Source: Billgrantia pellis (GTDB taxonomy: Bacteria; Pseudomonadota; Gammaproteobacteria; Pseudomonadales; Halomonadaceae). Taken from it: a stretch of 64,000 bases of DNA. The notes under the pieces are model-generated. The model was not told the DNA's origin. It did not search any database and was given only the letters and a program-made list of their open reading frames with translations. The stretch lies in the NCBI RefSeq assembly GCF_008297955.1, contig NZ_VTPY01000002.1, positions 124,001 through 188,000 on the forward strand. Direction: 5' to 3'. This document shows positions 26,148 to 35,842 of the stretch, piece after piece. Within the stretch, counting starts at the first letter, position 1; each line of letters opens with the position of its first letter. The position numbers were made by a program, and so were the translations under genes.

Positions 26148-26420
26148 TCAGTTCACGGAGTCCTTGAGTGCCTTTCCGGCTTTGAAAGTCGGCACCTTGG
26201 CTGCGCTGATCTGGATCGGCTCGCCGGTCTGCGGGTTGCGCCCGGTACGCGCGGCGCGCTCCTTCACCGTAAAAGTGCCAAAACCGACAAGAGAGACCGT
26301 ATCGCCCTTCTTGAGGCTTTCGGTGACGGTGTCGACCATGGCATCCAGTGCACGAGACGCAGCGGCCTTGGGAATATCGGCAGACGCGGCGATGGCTTCG
26401 ATCAGCTCGGATTTGTTCAC
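26148..26420 (-). CDS. hupB: DNA-binding protein HU-beta
   Basis: A 90-residue HU protein, the exact family length. [11 protein letters not shown] opens the dimerisation helices, [22 protein letters not shown] forms the DNA-binding arm region (residues 46-67), and the C-terminus is [12 protein letters not shown]. It bends and compacts nucleoid DNA. It has its own strong promoter and terminator between lon and ppiD, consistent with very high expression. Confidence 0.96.
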   Translation of the reverse strand: MNKSELIEAIAASADIPKAAASRALDAMVDTVTESLKKGDTVSLVGFGTFTVKERAARTGRNPQTGEPIQISAAKVPTFKAGKALKDSVN

Positions 26421-26502
26421 ACTTCACCCCTTGACTGTTTCAGAAAATGGCTCTAATCGGCGTGCCTTTCGCCCGGCAACACGATCACAGCATGGCTGGC
26501 AG

Positions 26503-26532
26503 TTTATAGCAATGCTGCAAAAGAGGTGTCAA
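26503..26532 (-). promoter_or_regulatory. Promoter of hupB
   Basis: On the minus strand a perfect TTGACA (26532-26527) is followed after 18 bases by TATAAA (26508-26503), with TG one base before the -10 hexamer (extended -10). It lies 83 bases before the start codon. Confidence 0.8.
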
Positions 26533-26556
26533 GCAACTGTGGCGCCAAACCGCGTC

Positions 26557-26580
26557 ATGCCGGGATTTCAACCCCGGCAT
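26557..26580 (-). terminator. Hairpin after lon, possible terminator
   Basis: ATGCCGGG pairs with CCCGGCAT across 8 bases, 17 bases after the lon stop codon. There is no U tract, so efficiency is uncertain. Confidence 0.4.
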
Positions 26581-26596
26581 AACACTTAAATTATCG

Positions 26597-29002
26597 TTAA
26601 TGTGTATTGATCATGGAGGTCGAAGAAGCGGTTTCCTCGGCTCTTGACTCCTCCCCACCGGAGCCTGCTCTTTCAGCGAGCGCAGCCTCCAGTACCTCAT
26701 CGATCCAGCGGACAGGCCGGATATCCAGCGCGCCCTTGATATTATCCGGTACCTCCTTGAGGTCACGGCGGTTCTCTTCTGGAATGAGCACGGTCTTTAT
26801 ACCACCGCGCCGGGCCGCCAGCAATTTCTCCTTCAGCCCACCGATCGGCATGACTTCGCCGCGCAGGTTGACCTCGCCGGTCATGGCCAGATCACAACGT
26901 ATCGGTCGACCGGTATAGGCCGATACCATGGCGGTGACCATGGCAATGCCAGCGCTGGGGCCATCCTTGGGCGTCGCTCCTTCCGGCACGTGGATATGCA
27001 GGTCTTCTTTTTCGAAACGCTCCGGATCGATACCCAGGGCAGTGGCCCTTGCACGCACCACGGTATGGGCGGCACTGACCGACTCCTTCATGACATCGCC
27101 AAGCGAACCGGTTTTGTTGATCCTGCCCTTGCCTGGTGTCACCACCGACTCAATATTGAGCAACTCGCCGCCCACCGACGTCCAGGCCAGGCCGGTCACC
27201 CGCCCCACCTGATCCTCCTTGTCGGCCAAGCCGTAGCTGTAGCGGCGCACGCCGGCATAGGCCTCGATGTCGGCCCCGGCCAGCATCACCGGCGCCTGGG
27301 CGCCCTTGTCCTCGTGCTCGAGACGCTCGCGCAGGACCTTGCGGCATACCTTGGCAATCTGCCGTTCGAGTTCTCGCACGCCGGCTTCCCGGGTGTAATA
27401 GCGGATCAGTTCCAGTAGCGACTCGTCGGAGAAGCTCAACTCCTCGTCCTTGAACCCGTTCGAGTTCAATTGCTTGGGTACCAGGTAGCGGCGGGCGATG
27501 GCGAGTTTTTCGTCCTCCGTATAGCCGGGCAGACGAATCACTTCCATGCGATCCAGCAAGGGGCCGGGAATGTTCATCGAGTTGGCGGTACAGATGAACA
27601 TCACCTCGGAGAGGTCATAATCGAGCTCGAGATAATGGTCGTTGAACTTGTCGTTTTGCTCCGGATCGAGCACCTCGAGCAATGCCGAGGCGGGATCGCC
27701 ACGGTGGTCCATGCCGATCTTATCGACCTCGTCGAGCAGGAACAGTGGATTCTTGACCTCAGCCTTGCTCATGCGCTGGATCAGCTTGCCTGGCAGCGAG
27801 CCGATGTAGGTGCGGCGATGACCTCGGATTTCGGACTCATCGCGCACACCGCCGAGCGCCAGGCGCACGTACTTGCGGTTGGTGGCGCGTGCGATCGATT
27901 GGCCGAGGGAAGTCTTGCCCACCCCGGGCGGGCCCACCAGGCACAGTACCGGCCCCTTGAGTTTCTTGACCCGCTTCTGTACGGCCAGGTACTCGAGGAT
28001 CCGCTCCTTGACCTCCTCCAGGCCATAGTGGTCCTCGTCCAGCACCCTGTGGGCGTGCACCAGATCATGCTTGACCCGAGTGCGCTTCTTCCAGGGCACA
28101 GCGACCAGCCAATCCAGGTAGGAGCGCACCACCGTGGCCTCCGCCGAACTCGGCGACATCATCTTGAGCTTGCCCAGTTCCTGCAGCGCCTTGTCGCGCG
28201 CCTCCTTGGGCATGCCCGACTCCTCGATCGCCGTCTCGTACTTCTCGGCCTCGTTGGGCACGTTCTCGAGCTCACCCATTTCCTTCTGGATGGCCTTCAT
28301 CTGCTCGTTCAGATAGTACTCGCGCTGAGACTTTTCCATCTGATCCTTGACCCGTGAGCGGATGCGCTTCTCCACCTGCAACAGATCGATTTCCGACTCG
28401 ATCAGCGCCATCAGGTGTTCGATGCGATCCCGAACCCGATCCATCTCCAGCAGCCGCTGCTTGTCCTGGATCTTGAGCGAGAGGTGCGCGCAGATGGTAT
28501 CCACCAGACGGCTCGGATCCTCGATACCCGAGAGCGAGTTGAGCACCTCGTTGGGTACCTTCTTCGATAGCTTGACGTACTGTTCGAACTGATTGAGCAA
28601 CACGCGCACCAGCGCCTCCTGCTCACGTTCTGTCAGCGGCTCGCTGTCTCGCAGAACGGCGTCGGCCATGCTGTGGCCTCGATCGGCATGATGCACCTCG
28701 CGCAGGTCGGCACGGGATACGCCCTCGATCAGCACCTTGACGGTACCATCGGGCAACTTCAGCAGCTGCATGATCTCCGCGACGGTACCGATCGTGAACA
28801 GGTCGTCGGTGCCCGGGTCGTCCTGCCCGGCTTCGCGCTGCGCTACCAACAGTACGCGCTTGTCGGCGGCCATCGCGGCGTCCAGCGCCTGGATCGATTT
28901 CTCGCGGCCGACGAAAAGGGGAATGACCATCTGCGGATAGACGACCACGTCGCGCAGTGGCAAGAGAGGCAGACTCAAGGTCTGAACGGCGTTCTGCTGC
29001 AT
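26597..29002 (-). CDS. lon: ATP-dependent protease Lon
   Basis: An 801-residue cytoplasmic AAA+ protease. The N-terminal substrate-binding domain begins [13 protein letters not shown], and the coiled-coil region is around residues 180-290. Walker A is GPPGVGKTS and Walker [10 protein letters not shown]. The protease domain has the catalytic Ser in [10 protein letters not shown]. The C-terminal 20-25 residues are Ser/Glu-rich and variable. It degrades misfolded and regulatory proteins. A sigma-32-like promoter directly precedes it, fitting heat-shock control. Confidence 0.96.
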   Translation of the reverse strand: MQQNAVQTLSLPLLPLRDVVVYPQMVIPLFVGREKSIQALDAAMAADKRVLLVAQREAGQDDPGTDDLFTIGTVAEIMQLLKLPDGTVKVLIEGVSRADLREVHHADRGHSMADAVLRDSEPLTEREQEALVRVLLNQFEQYVKLSKKVPNEVLNSLSGIEDPSRLVDTICAHLSLKIQDKQRLLEMDRVRDRIEHLMALIESEIDLLQVEKRIRSRVKDQMEKSQREYYLNEQMKAIQKEMGELENVPNEAEKYETAIEESGMPKEARDKALQELGKLKMMSPSSAEATVVRSYLDWLVAVPWKKRTRVKHDLVHAHRVLDEDHYGLEEVKERILEYLAVQKRVKKLKGPVLCLVGPPGVGKTSLGQSIARATNRKYVRLALGGVRDESEIRGHRRTYIGSLPGKLIQRMSKAEVKNPLFLLDEVDKIGMDHRGDPASALLEVLDPEQNDKFNDHYLELDYDLSEVMFICTANSMNIPGPLLDRMEVIRLPGYTEDEKLAIARRYLVPKQLNSNGFKDEELSFSDESLLELIRYYTREAGVRELERQIAKVCRKVLRERLEHEDKGAQAPVMLAGADIEAYAGVRRYSYGLADKEDQVGRVTGLAWTSVGGELLNIESVVTPGKGRINKTGSLGDVMKESVSAAHTVVRARATALGIDPERFEKEDLHIHVPEGATPKDGPSAGIAMVTAMVSAYTGRPIRCDLAMTGEVNLRGEVMPIGGLKEKLLAARRGGIKTVLIPEENRRDLKEVPDNIKGALDIRPVRWIDEVLEAALAERAGSGGEESRAEETASSTSMINTH

Positions 29003-29042
29003 CGCAGACGTTCCTCAAAGTCGAATCGGTGAATACGGGGAG

Positions 29043-29071
29043 GGATGGGGGCGCGCCGCCCCCATTGCAAG
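29043..29071 (-). promoter_or_regulatory. Sigma-32 (heat-shock) promoter of lon
   Basis: On the minus strand CTTGCAA (29071-29065) and CCCCATCC (29050-29043) are 14 bases apart, close to the RpoH consensus CTTGAAA-N(13-15)-CCCCATNT. The two elements also belong to an inverted repeat (29045-29065, 9-bp arms). The lon start codon is 41 bases from the -10 element. Confidence 0.7.
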
Positions 29072-29090
29072 GGGTACGAGGTCGAACGCG

Positions 29091-29114
29091 AAAAGGGGCC
29101 GCCCAAGCGACCCC
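29091..29114 (-). terminator. Rho-independent terminator of clpX
   Basis: On the minus strand GGGGTCGC pairs with GCGGCCCC (one G-U pair, TTGG loop) and is followed by TTTTCGCG, 40 bases beyond the clpX stop codon. Confidence 0.68.
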
Positions 29115-29153
29115 TTTCACCGTCATGGGCGTGGCAGCGTCGGCCGCCCCGCT

Positions 29154-30431
29154 TCAGCCATCGGTGCCGTCGACCCGCTGCTCCTGCTGCGAGTAGATGA
29201 GCAGCGGCTCGCTCTCGCCGGCAATCACCGATGCGTCGATGACCACCTTGGTCACCCCCTCCATGGAAGGAATCTCGTACATGGTGTCCAGCAGTACCGA
29301 CTCAAGAATCGAGCGCAACCCGCGGGCACCGGTCTTGCGCGCCATGGCCTTGGCCGCTACGGCCCGCAAGGCGTCTTCGCGGAACTCGAGCTCCACGCCT
29401 TCCATGTCGAACAGGCGCGCGTACTGCTTGACCAGCGAATTCTTCGGCTCGGTGAGGATCTGAATCAGCGCATCCTCGTTGAGCTCCGTCAGCGTGGCGA
29501 TGACCGGCAGGCGACCGACAAACTCGGGAATCAGGCCGAATTTGACCAGGTCTTCCGGCTCGACGTCGGCGAGCAGGTCGCCCACCCCCTTGGTCTCGTC
29601 CTTGCTCTTCACCACGGCGCTAAAGCCGATACCACCCTTCTCGGCACGATCACGGATGACCTTGTCGAGACCGGCGAAGGCGCCACCCACGATGAACAGG
29701 ATATTGCCGGTGTCAACCTGCAAGAACTCTTGCTGCGGATGCTTGCGCCCACCTTGCGGCGGCACGGAGGCTGTGGTGCCCTCGATCAGCTTGAGCAGGG
29801 CCTGCTGCACGCCCTCGCCCGACACGTCACGGGTGATCGAAGGGTTGTCCGATTTGCGTGAAATCTTGTCGATCTCGTCGATGTAGACGATGCCGCGCTG
29901 GGCCTTCTCGACATCGTAGTCGCACTTCTGCAGCAACTTCTGGATGATGTTCTCGACATCCTCGCCCACGTAGCCGGCCTCGGTGAGCGTGGTGGCGTCG
30001 GCGATGGTGAACGGAACGTTGAGCAGCCTCGCCATGGTCTCGGCCAGCAGGGTCTTGCCGCTGCCGGTGGGACCAATGAGCAGGATGTTGGACTTGCCGA
30101 GTTCCACGTCGTCGCCCTTGATGCCGGCGCGAAGACGCTTGTAGTGATTGTAGACGGCCACGGACAGCACCGTCTTGGCGCGATCCTGACCAATCACGTA
30201 TTCATCCAGGGTGCGACGAATCTCGCGGGGAACGGGCAGGCGCTCCTCATCGCTCTCGGCATCGGCATCGAGAACTTCCTCGCGAATGATGTCGTTGCAC
30301 AGATCGACACACTCGTCGCAGATATACACGGACGGGCCTGCAATCAGCTTGCGCACTTCGTTCTGGTTCTTGCCGCAGAACGAGCAGTAGAGCAGCTTGC
30401 CGCCCTCGTCCTTGCCTTTGCCGTCGGCCAT
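29154..30431 (-). CDS. clpX: ATP-dependent Clp protease ATP-binding subunit ClpX
   Basis: A 425-residue AAA+ unfoldase. The N-terminal zinc-binding domain has Cys16, Cys19, Cys38 and Cys41 (CSFC...CDEC). Walker A is GPTGSGKT, Walker B is IVYIDEIDK, the pore loop sits near GYVGEDVE, and sensor-2 lies in the C-terminal domain. The IGF-type loop that docks on ClpP lies near residues 265-270 (KGGIGFSA). I placed the start at 30431 from the conserved [12 protein letters not shown] start; it is 78 bases downstream of clpP. Confidence 0.96.
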   Translation of the reverse strand: MADGKGKDEGGKLLYCSFCGKNQNEVRKLIAGPSVYICDECVDLCNDIIREEVLDADAESDEERLPVPREIRRTLDEYVIGQDRAKTVLSVAVYNHYKRLRAGIKGDDVELGKSNILLIGPTGSGKTLLAETMARLLNVPFTIADATTLTEAGYVGEDVENIIQKLLQKCDYDVEKAQRGIVYIDEIDKISRKSDNPSITRDVSGEGVQQALLKLIEGTTASVPPQGGRKHPQQEFLQVDTGNILFIVGGAFAGLDKVIRDRAEKGGIGFSAVVKSKDETKGVGDLLADVEPEDLVKFGLIPEFVGRLPVIATLTELNEDALIQILTEPKNSLVKQYARLFDMEGVELEFREDALRAVAAKAMARKTGARGLRSILESVLLDTMYEIPSMEGVTKVVIDASVIAGESEPLLIYSQQEQRVDGTDG

Positions 30432-30450
30432 TCGCGTACCTCTGTCACTT

Positions 30451-30471
30451 CGGCGGCCACGCCGGCCGCCG
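30451..30471. repeat. GC-rich hairpin between clpP and clpX
   Basis: CGGCGGCC (30451-30458) and GGCCGCCG (30464-30471) form an 8-bp stem with a 5-base loop 20 bases before the clpX start. It lacks a U tract and may tune clpX expression relative to clpP. Confidence 0.4.
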
Positions 30472-30509
30472 CTAATCACGTATAAGAAGCGTGGTCTGAT
30501 TTCACGCTA

Positions 30510-31130
30510 TCAGGATGTGGGTCGCTTATCCAGTACGGCGTCGATCAGCCCGTACTCCACCGCCTGGTTGCCGCTCATGAAGTTGTCGCGGTCGGTATCG
30601 CGGGCGATGGTTTCGATGTCCTGGCCGGTATGGTGAGCCAGGATGCGGTTCAGCTTGTCGCGAATACCGAGAATCTCTCGGGTGTGGATCTCGATGTCCG
30701 CCGCCTGCCCCTGGTAGCCGCCCAGGGGCTGGTGAATCATCATTCGCGAATGCGGCAGGCTGTAACGCTTGCCCGCCGCACCGCCGGCCAGCAGCAGGGC
30801 CCCCATGCTGGCGGCCTGACCGATGCACACGGTGGAAACGTCGGGCTTGACGAATTGCATGGTGTCATAGATCGCCATGCCTGCCGTGACGGCGCCACCC
30901 GGCGAATTGATATAGAGGTGGATGTCCTTGTCCGGGTTCTCGGATTCGAGAAACAGTAGCTGGGCAACCACCAGGTTGGCCATATGATCCTCCACCGGAC
31001 CCACCAGGAAGATCACACGTTCCTTCAGCAGCCGGGAGTAGATATCGTAGGCCCGCTCGCCGCGTGCGCTCTGCTCTACCACCATCGGCACTAGGCCGCC
31101 GGCGTTTCGGGTCTCGAACTCGTTGCTCAT
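30510..31130 (-). CDS. clpP: ATP-dependent Clp protease proteolytic subunit ClpP
   Basis: A 206-residue serine peptidase with the catalytic triad visible: Ser108 (GQAASMGA), His133 (RMMIHQP) and Asp182 (ARDTDRD). It forms the tetradecameric chamber that degrades proteins unfolded by ClpX. The ATG at 31130 begins the conserved MSNEFE start; the longer frame upstream overlaps the tig end region and is rejected. It lies between tig and clpX. Confidence 0.96.
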   Translation of the reverse strand: MSNEFETRNAGGLVPMVVEQSARGERAYDIYSRLLKERVIFLVGPVEDHMANLVVAQLLFLESENPDKDIHLYINSPGGAVTAGMAIYDTMQFVKPDVSTVCIGQAASMGALLLAGGAAGKRYSLPHSRMMIHQPLGGYQGQAADIEIHTREILGIRDKLNRILAHHTGQDIETIARDTDRDNFMSGNQAVEYGLIDAVLDKRPTS

Positions 31131-31176
31131 CAGTGTGAAGTCCTTGCATCCGATGAATGAAGAAAATGATGCCGCC

Positions 31177-31199
31177 CGCTGGCGGCCAGACCGCCAGCG
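31177..31199 (-). terminator. Hairpin after tig, possible terminator or attenuator
   Basis: CGCTGGCGG pairs perfectly with CCGCCAGCG across five bases. On the minus strand the stem is followed by GGGCGGCATCATTTTC, so the U-rich part is displaced. It lies 20 bases after the tig stop codon and before clpP. Confidence 0.5.
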
Positions 31200-31218
31200 A
31201 GAAGGTACAGGCGCAGGA

Positions 31219-32580
31219 TCAGCCCTTGGCTTCTTCCTGATTTTCCTCGGCCTCATCCTGCTCGGACGATTGCTCACCCTGCTGGACGGCGGCCAGGGCC
31301 TGCTGATAGCTCATCGCCACGTCCTTGACGGTGGCCTGCTCGAGCAGCTTGTCGACCGCCTTTTCCTCAAGGATAGCCGACTTGACCTGGGTCTTGAGCT
31401 GCTCATTGCTCATGTAGTAGTCGATGACCTGCTGAGGCTCCTGATACTGCTCGGCGAGCTCCTCGACCTTAGCGCGAATCTCGTCGTCACTGGCGTCGAG
31501 CTCGTTCGCCTTGATCACCTCGGCCAGCAACAGACCGATCTGAACGCGGCTCTTGGCCTGTTCGGAGAACAGCTCGTTGGGCAACTGCGAGACGTCGAAG
31601 TCCTCGCCCAGACCGAATTGTTGCGCCGCCTGACGCTTGAGTGCATCGGTTTCCTGCTGGACCAGCGCCTGGGGCACCGGCACGTCGTTGGCCTCCTTCA
31701 GCACCTCGAGCACCTGCTGCTTGATGCGGTTGTCGACCGCCTGTTTGGCCTCGCGCGTCATGTTCTTCTTCACTTCGGCGTGGAACTTCTCGACGTCACC
31801 GTCCTCGACGCCAAAGCGTTTGATAAACGTCTCGTCGACTTCGGGCAGCGCCTGGGCCTTGACGGCATGGACCTTGACCTGGAACGTCGCCTCCTGCCCG
31901 GCCAGATGCTCGGCCTGATAATCCTCGGGGAAGGTGACCTTGATCTCCTTCTCCTCGCCGGCCTGGGCGCCAATCAACTGCTCTTCGAAGCCGGGAATGA
32001 AATTTCCGGACCCCAGCACAAGCTCATGCCCTTCGGCACTACCGCCCTCGAACGGCTCGTCGCCCAGGAAGCCCTGGAAGTCGATCTTGACCTGATCGCC
32101 TTCCTCCGCAGGGCGCTCCACCTCTTCCCAGGAAGCATTCTGCTTGCGCAGGGTCTCGACCATTTCCTCCAGGTCGGCGTCGTTCACCTCGACCACGGGG
32201 CGCTCGACCTCGGCACCGTCGATCGGCGCCAGCTCGATTTCCGGGTAGACCTCGAGAGACGCCACGAATTCCAGGTCGCGACCGGACTCATTGACTTTCG
32301 GCTCGATGCTGGGGAAGCCTGCCGGATTGAGATTCTCTTCGGTGATAGCCTTCACATAGCGCTCACGCATCAGCTCGCCGACCACCTCGTCGCGCACACC
32401 TCGACCGTACCGCTGGCGCACCACGGACATGGGCACCCGGCCCTTGCGGAAGCCGTTGAGGCGAATGTTCTTCGCCGTGTCCTTGAGGCGAGCCTCGACG
32501 GCTTCGTCGACCTCGGCGGCCGGCACCTGAAACGTGACGCGGCGCTCGATCTGGGAGGTCGTTTCGACGGAAACTTGCAT
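31219..32580 (-). CDS. tig: Trigger factor
   Basis: A 453-residue ribosome-associated chaperone. The N-terminal ribosome-binding domain carries the signature NGFRKGRVP (about residues 43-51), a central FKBP-type isomerase domain spans about 150-240, and a long helical C-terminal chaperone domain ends in a Glu/Gln-rich acidic tail. It leads the conserved tig-clpP-clpX-lon block and has its own promoter. Confidence 0.95.
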   Translation of the reverse strand: MQVSVETTSQIERRVTFQVPAAEVDEAVEARLKDTAKNIRLNGFRKGRVPMSVVRQRYGRGVRDEVVGELMRERYVKAITEENLNPAGFPSIEPKVNESGRDLEFVASLEVYPEIELAPIDGAEVERPVVEVNDADLEEMVETLRKQNASWEEVERPAEEGDQVKIDFQGFLGDEPFEGGSAEGHELVLGSGNFIPGFEEQLIGAQAGEEKEIKVTFPEDYQAEHLAGQEATFQVKVHAVKAQALPEVDETFIKRFGVEDGDVEKFHAEVKKNMTREAKQAVDNRIKQQVLEVLKEANDVPVPQALVQQETDALKRQAAQQFGLGEDFDVSQLPNELFSEQAKSRVQIGLLLAEVIKANELDASDDEIRAKVEELAEQYQEPQQVIDYYMSNEQLKTQVKSAILEEKAVDKLLEQATVKDVAMSYQQALAAVQQGEQSSEQDEAEENQEEAKG

Positions 32581-32636
32581 GAATGGTCCTCTACCGACTG
32601 GGGCGTTCTATGGAAAGCGTGGAATGTAAAAGAGAG

Positions 32637-32665
32637 ATTCTAAGAATCCCGCCCTACGCTGGCAA
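32637..32665 (-). promoter_or_regulatory. Promoter of tig
   Basis: On the minus strand TTGCCA (32665-32660) and TAGAAT (32642-32637) are 17 bases apart, each 5 of 6 matches. The -10 region is part of the palindrome GATTCT-A-AGAATC (32636-32648). The start codon is 57 bases downstream. Confidence 0.65.
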
Positions 32666-32863
32666 GCGTTATGCCTACAGGATGGGGGCGACAAGGCGGA
32701 TTGCAAGGGCCGCCGTGGCGAGCGAAACCGAAGGCGCCTGACACAGGAACGTGTCGCTTCACCACGTCAAGCCAGCCACACATGCGGCACGAGGCATTGT
32801 GTCCCAAGAAAATCGGGCAACTGATGGCATGGGATGACAAACGTAGAAAAGGAAGGGTTGCAA

Positions 32864-32939
32864 TGGGGTGGATGATGGGGATCGAACCCACGACCACCGG
32901 AGCCACAATCCGGGGCTCTACCACTGAGCTACATCCACC
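32864..32939 (-). tRNA. tRNA-His (GTG), copy 1
   Basis: A 76-base cloverleaf with the anticodon loop TTGTGGC. It has the extra 5' G(-1) opposite C73 that is diagnostic of tRNA-His, a TTCGATC T-loop and an encoded 3' CCA. It is identical to the second copy 60 bases upstream and is the last gene of the tRNA cluster. Confidence 0.95.
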
Positions 32940-32999
32940 ATTGCAAAAGATTCACCGCAAGAACTGCTAGCACCACTGGCACCGCATGAGGCGTCGAAA

Positions 33000-33075
33000 T
33001 GGGGTGGATGATGGGGATCGAACCCACGACCACCGGAGCCACAATCCGGGGCTCTACCACTGAGCTACATCCACC
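33000..33075 (-). tRNA. tRNA-His (GTG), copy 2
   Basis: Identical in every base to the copy at 32864-32939, including G(-1) and the encoded CCA. It lies between tRNA-Arg and the other tRNA-His. Confidence 0.95.
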
Positions 33076-33112
33076 ATATCGACAATCGATCGAGCCGCCT
33101 TGCACGCCGAAC

Positions 33113-33189
33113 TGGCACGCCCAGCAGGATTCGAACCTGCAACCTACGGCTTAGAAGGCCGTTGCTCTATCCGGTTGAGCTATGGGCGC
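33113..33189 (-). tRNA. tRNA-Arg (TCT)
   Basis: A 77-base cloverleaf with the anticodon loop CTTCTAA, reading AGA/AGG, and an encoded CCA. The acceptor stem begins with a G1-U72 wobble pair, whereas E. coli ArgU has G1-C72. The rest of the fold is normal. Confidence 0.94.
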
Positions 33190-33256
33190 ATTCTACGTTC
33201 CATGGCGTCTGACCGCAACCCCGCTCCGCTTTTTTCTCAGCGTAAACAGCAAGTTG

Positions 33257-33333
33257 TGGTCGGGGTGGAGGGATTCGAACCCCCGACATCCTGCTCCCAA
33301 AGCAGGCGCGCTACCAGACTGCGCTACACCCCG
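33257..33333 (-). tRNA. tRNA-Pro (TGG)
   Basis: A 77-base cloverleaf with the anticodon loop TTTGGGA, seven-pair acceptor stem CGGGGTG and encoded CCA. It is the first tRNA of the cluster, just downstream of a strong promoter. Confidence 0.95.
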
Positions 33334-33385
33334 CCGGCCTATGCACGGCCCTCGACACGCCGCAGGGCCTCGTCGAGCGCTGCGT

Positions 33386-33413
33386 ATTCTACGCGAGAAT
33401 CGAACATCGTCAA
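33386..33413 (-). promoter_or_regulatory. Promoter of the Pro-Arg-His-His tRNA cluster
   Basis: On the minus strand TTGACG (33413-33408) and TAGAAT (33391-33386) are 16 bases apart and followed by a GC-rich discriminator (ACGCAGCGC), typical of stringently controlled stable-RNA promoters. Confidence 0.75.
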
Positions 33414-33550
33414 TAGCAGCCTGACACGACGGGGCTTTGCGCTTTGCCTGAAGGGCGCGTCATGCGAAAATCGGCACCCTTCGCATCGCTTCCGCCGGCC
33501 CCAGGCCGCCACAGCGCCCAACCCAGACCATCCATCCACGGGGGAACACG

Positions 33551-34426
33551 ATGACCGCCCAACTCATCGATGGCAAGGCCATTGCCACTCAGGTCCGCGA
33601 ACAGGTTGCCCGCCAGGTCGAGGCACGCCGCACCGAGGGCAAACGCATTCCTGGCCTGGCCGTCATCCTGGTGGGCGAAGATCCGGCCTCCCATGTCTAT
33701 GTCAGCAACAAGCATCGAGCCTGCGAACAAGCCGGCATCCTGTCGTTCCGACATACCCTGCCCGCCGACACTTCCCAGGAGGCGCTGGAACGGCTGGTCG
33801 ACGACCTCAATGCCGATCCAAGGATCGACGGCATCCTGCTGCAGCTACCGCTGCCCGAGCATCTTGACGCTCGCCCGATCCTCGAGCGCATCCTGCCGCA
33901 CAAGGACGTTGACGGTTTCCATCCCTACAATCTCGGCCGCCTGGCCCAGCGTCTCCCGATGCTGCGCCCATGCACGCCCAAGGGAATCATGACGCTACTC
34001 CAGGCCAGCGGGCTCAAGGTGCGCGGCCTCGACGCCACGGTCGTCGGGGCATCCAATATCGTCGGCCGCCCCATGGCGCTCGAGCTGATGCTGGCCGGCT
34101 GCACCGCCACTGTCTGTCACCGCTTCACCCGCAACCTTGAGGAGCATGTACGCCGTGCCGAGTTGCTGGTCGTGGCGGTGGGCAAGCCGGGCCTCGTCAA
34201 GGGCGAATGGGTGCGCGACGGAGCCATTGTCATCGATGTAGGCATCAATCGCGAGCAGGACGGTCGCCTGGTGGGTGACGTCGAGTTCGCCCCCGCTGCC
34301 GAGCGGGCGGGATGGATCACTCCGGTGCCCGGCGGCGTAGGTCCGATGACGGTCGCCTCGCTGCTGGAGAATACGCTCAGCGCGGCCGAACAGCACGACG
34401 CCATGGCGACGGCCGCCTCCCGCTAA
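33551..34426 (+). CDS. folD: Bifunctional methylenetetrahydrofolate dehydrogenase/cyclohydrolase
   Basis: A 291-residue FolD with the conserved blocks [17 protein letters not shown] (catalytic Lys about residue 56), [14 protein letters not shown], the NADP-site [15 protein letters not shown] and [15 protein letters not shown]. It interconverts methylene-, methenyl- and formyl-tetrahydrofolate. The ATG at 33551 has GGGG upstream. It is divergent from the tRNA cluster and precedes luxS-mtnN, linking one-carbon and methyl-cycle genes. Confidence 0.95.
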   Translation: MTAQLIDGKAIATQVREQVARQVEARRTEGKRIPGLAVILVGEDPASHVYVSNKHRACEQAGILSFRHTLPADTSQEALERLVDDLNADPRIDGILLQLPLPEHLDARPILERILPHKDVDGFHPYNLGRLAQRLPMLRPCTPKGIMTLLQASGLKVRGLDATVVGASNIVGRPMALELMLAGCTATVCHRFTRNLEEHVRRAELLVVAVGKPGLVKGEWVRDGAIVIDVGINREQDGRLVGDVEFAPAAERAGWITPVPGGVGPMTVASLLENTLSAAEQHDAMATAASR

Positions 34427-34434
34427 CGCCATCC

Positions 34435-34463
34435 CTGACACGACCGCGCGTCTCGGATAGAAT
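34435..34463 (+). promoter_or_regulatory. Promoter of luxS-mtnN
   Basis: CTGACA (34435-34440) and TAGAAT (34458-34463) are 17 bases apart, each 5 of 6 matches to consensus, starting eight bases after the folD stop codon and 40 bases before luxS. Confidence 0.6.
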
Positions 34464-34502
34464 GCGCGCTTTCGTTTTCTCACCGCCAGCGGGAGGCCGT
34501 CC

Positions 34503-34976
34503 ATGAGCGACAAGATGAACGTCGAAAGCTTCAATCTCGACCACACCAAGGTGCAGTCCCCTTACGTGCGCCTGGCCGACATCAAGACCGGCCTCAACGG
34601 CGACCGCATTCACAAGTACGACATGCGCATCTGCCAACCCAATCGCGAGCATATGGAGATGCCGGCCTTGCATTCGCTCGAGCACCTCATGGCCGAGCTG
34701 TCGCGCAACCACTCCGACCGCATCGTCGACATCAGCCCGATGGGCTGCCAGACCGGCTTCTACGTGGCGCTGATCAACCACGACGACTACGACGACGTGC
34801 TCAACCTGCTGCAGAAGACGCTGGAAGATGTGCTCGAGGCGAACGAAGTGCCCGCCTGCAACGAGATGCAGTGCGGCTGGGCCGCCAGTCACAGCCTCGA
34901 GGGGGCCAAGCGGATCGCACGCGGCTTCCTGGCCAAGCGTGACGAGTGGACCCAGGTTTTCGCCAGCGAGGCATGA
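34503..34976 (+). CDS. luxS: S-ribosylhomocysteine lyase LuxS
   Basis: A 157-residue LuxS. The metal site HSLEH supplies His57 and His61 with Cys124 (MQCGW) as third ligand. Cys82 (MGCQTG) and Glu60 are the catalytic pair. It cleaves S-ribosylhomocysteine to homocysteine and the autoinducer-2 precursor DPD. AGGGAGGC-like purines precede the ATG. mtnN, which makes its substrate, follows 46 bases downstream. Confidence 0.95.
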   Translation: MSDKMNVESFNLDHTKVQSPYVRLADIKTGLNGDRIHKYDMRICQPNREHMEMPALHSLEHLMAELSRNHSDRIVDISPMGCQTGFYVALINHDDYDDVLNLLQKTLEDVLEANEVPACNEMQCGWAASHSLEGAKRIARGFLAKRDEWTQVFASEA

Positions 34977-35022
34977 CGACACCGTCGGCACTCCCACGCC
35001 CCCACGGAGAACGCATCGCAAG

Positions 35023-35763
35023 ATGAAACGCATCGGCATCATCGGCGCCATGGCGCAAGAGGTGGAATACCTCGCTTCACAGCTCGAGGGTCGTCGCACT
35101 CGCACCCACGTCGGTTGCACCTTCCATCACGGGACTCTGAACGGCGTCGATGCGGTGATCCTGCAGTCCGGCATCGGCAAGGTCAACGCCGCCATCGGTA
35201 CCACCCTGCTACTCGACGTCTATCATCCCGAGGCCATCATCAACACCGGCTCGGCGGGAGGCTTCGGCGAAGGTCTTGAGATCGGCGATGTCGTGGTTTC
35301 GAGCGAGGTTCGACATCATGACGTCGATGCTGTGGTCTTCGGCTACGAGCATGGTCAAGTGCCGGCCATGCCGGCCGCCTATCTGCCCGACCCGCGCCTG
35401 GTGGCGCTGGCTCGCGAGAGCGTCGAAGCGCTCGGCGAGGTGCGCGTGGTGGAGGGTTTGATCGCCACTGGCGATGTGTTCATGGCCTGCCCCGAGCTCG
35501 TGGCGAAGACGCGCAGCCGCTTCCCCACCATGTTGGCCGCCGAAATGGAGGCCGCCGCCATCGCCCAGACCTGCCATCTCTATGGCTGCCCGTTCGTTGT
35601 CATCCGCTCGCTTTCCGACATTGCCGGCGGCGGCGACAACCACCTCTCCTTCGAGCAGTTCCTGGAGCGTGCCGCCGCCCACTCGGCACGCATGGTCGAG
35701 CGCATGGTCGCTCGGCTGGCCCACGCCTCACCGCGGACCGACGCCGAACCGGTCGCCGGCTGA
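35023..35763 (+). CDS. mtnN: 5'-methylthioadenosine/S-adenosylhomocysteine nucleosidase
   Basis: A 246-residue purine-nucleoside-phosphorylase-fold hydrolase. It has MKRIGIIGAMAQEVE at the start, INTGSAGGFG, the substrate-binding MLAAEMEAAAIAQ and the catalytic Asp in RSLSDIAGG. It releases adenine from methylthioadenosine and S-adenosylhomocysteine, providing S-ribosylhomocysteine to LuxS. The chosen ATG at 35023 has AAGATG context and GGAG 18 bases upstream. It is the second gene of a luxS-mtnN unit. Confidence 0.94.
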   Translation: MKRIGIIGAMAQEVEYLASQLEGRRTRTHVGCTFHHGTLNGVDAVILQSGIGKVNAAIGTTLLLDVYHPEAIINTGSAGGFGEGLEIGDVVVSSEVRHHDVDAVVFGYEHGQVPAMPAAYLPDPRLVALARESVEALGEVRVVEGLIATGDVFMACPELVAKTRSRFPTMLAAEMEAAAIAQTCHLYGCPFVVIRSLSDIAGGGDNHLSFEQFLERAAAHSARMVERMVARLAHASPRTDAEPVAG

Positions 35764-35784
35764 TCCCGTCAGGTCGACGGCTGG

Positions 35785-35815
35785 CGACAACGACCGCCCT
35801 TGGGCGGCGTTGTCG
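35785..35815. terminator. Hairpin between convergent mtnN and pyrC
   Basis: CGACAACG (35785-35792) pairs with CGTTGTCG (35808-35815), and CCGCCC with GGGCGG inside, with one bulged A. It is the only strong structure in the 79-base convergent gap. U tracts are absent on both sides. Confidence 0.5.
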
Positions 35816-35842
35816 GTGCGGTTGTGGCCATACGACTCTGGA

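Noticed and set aside
32864..33333. tRNA cluster as a phage or island attachment site
   Set aside because: No integrase gene or direct repeat of a tRNA 3' end is seen nearby, and the tRNA-tig order is the ancestral arrangement.
34427..34502. Possible SAH riboswitch upstream of luxS
   Set aside because: The gap is only 76 bases, mostly promoter, and no pseudoknot-like conserved core is visible.
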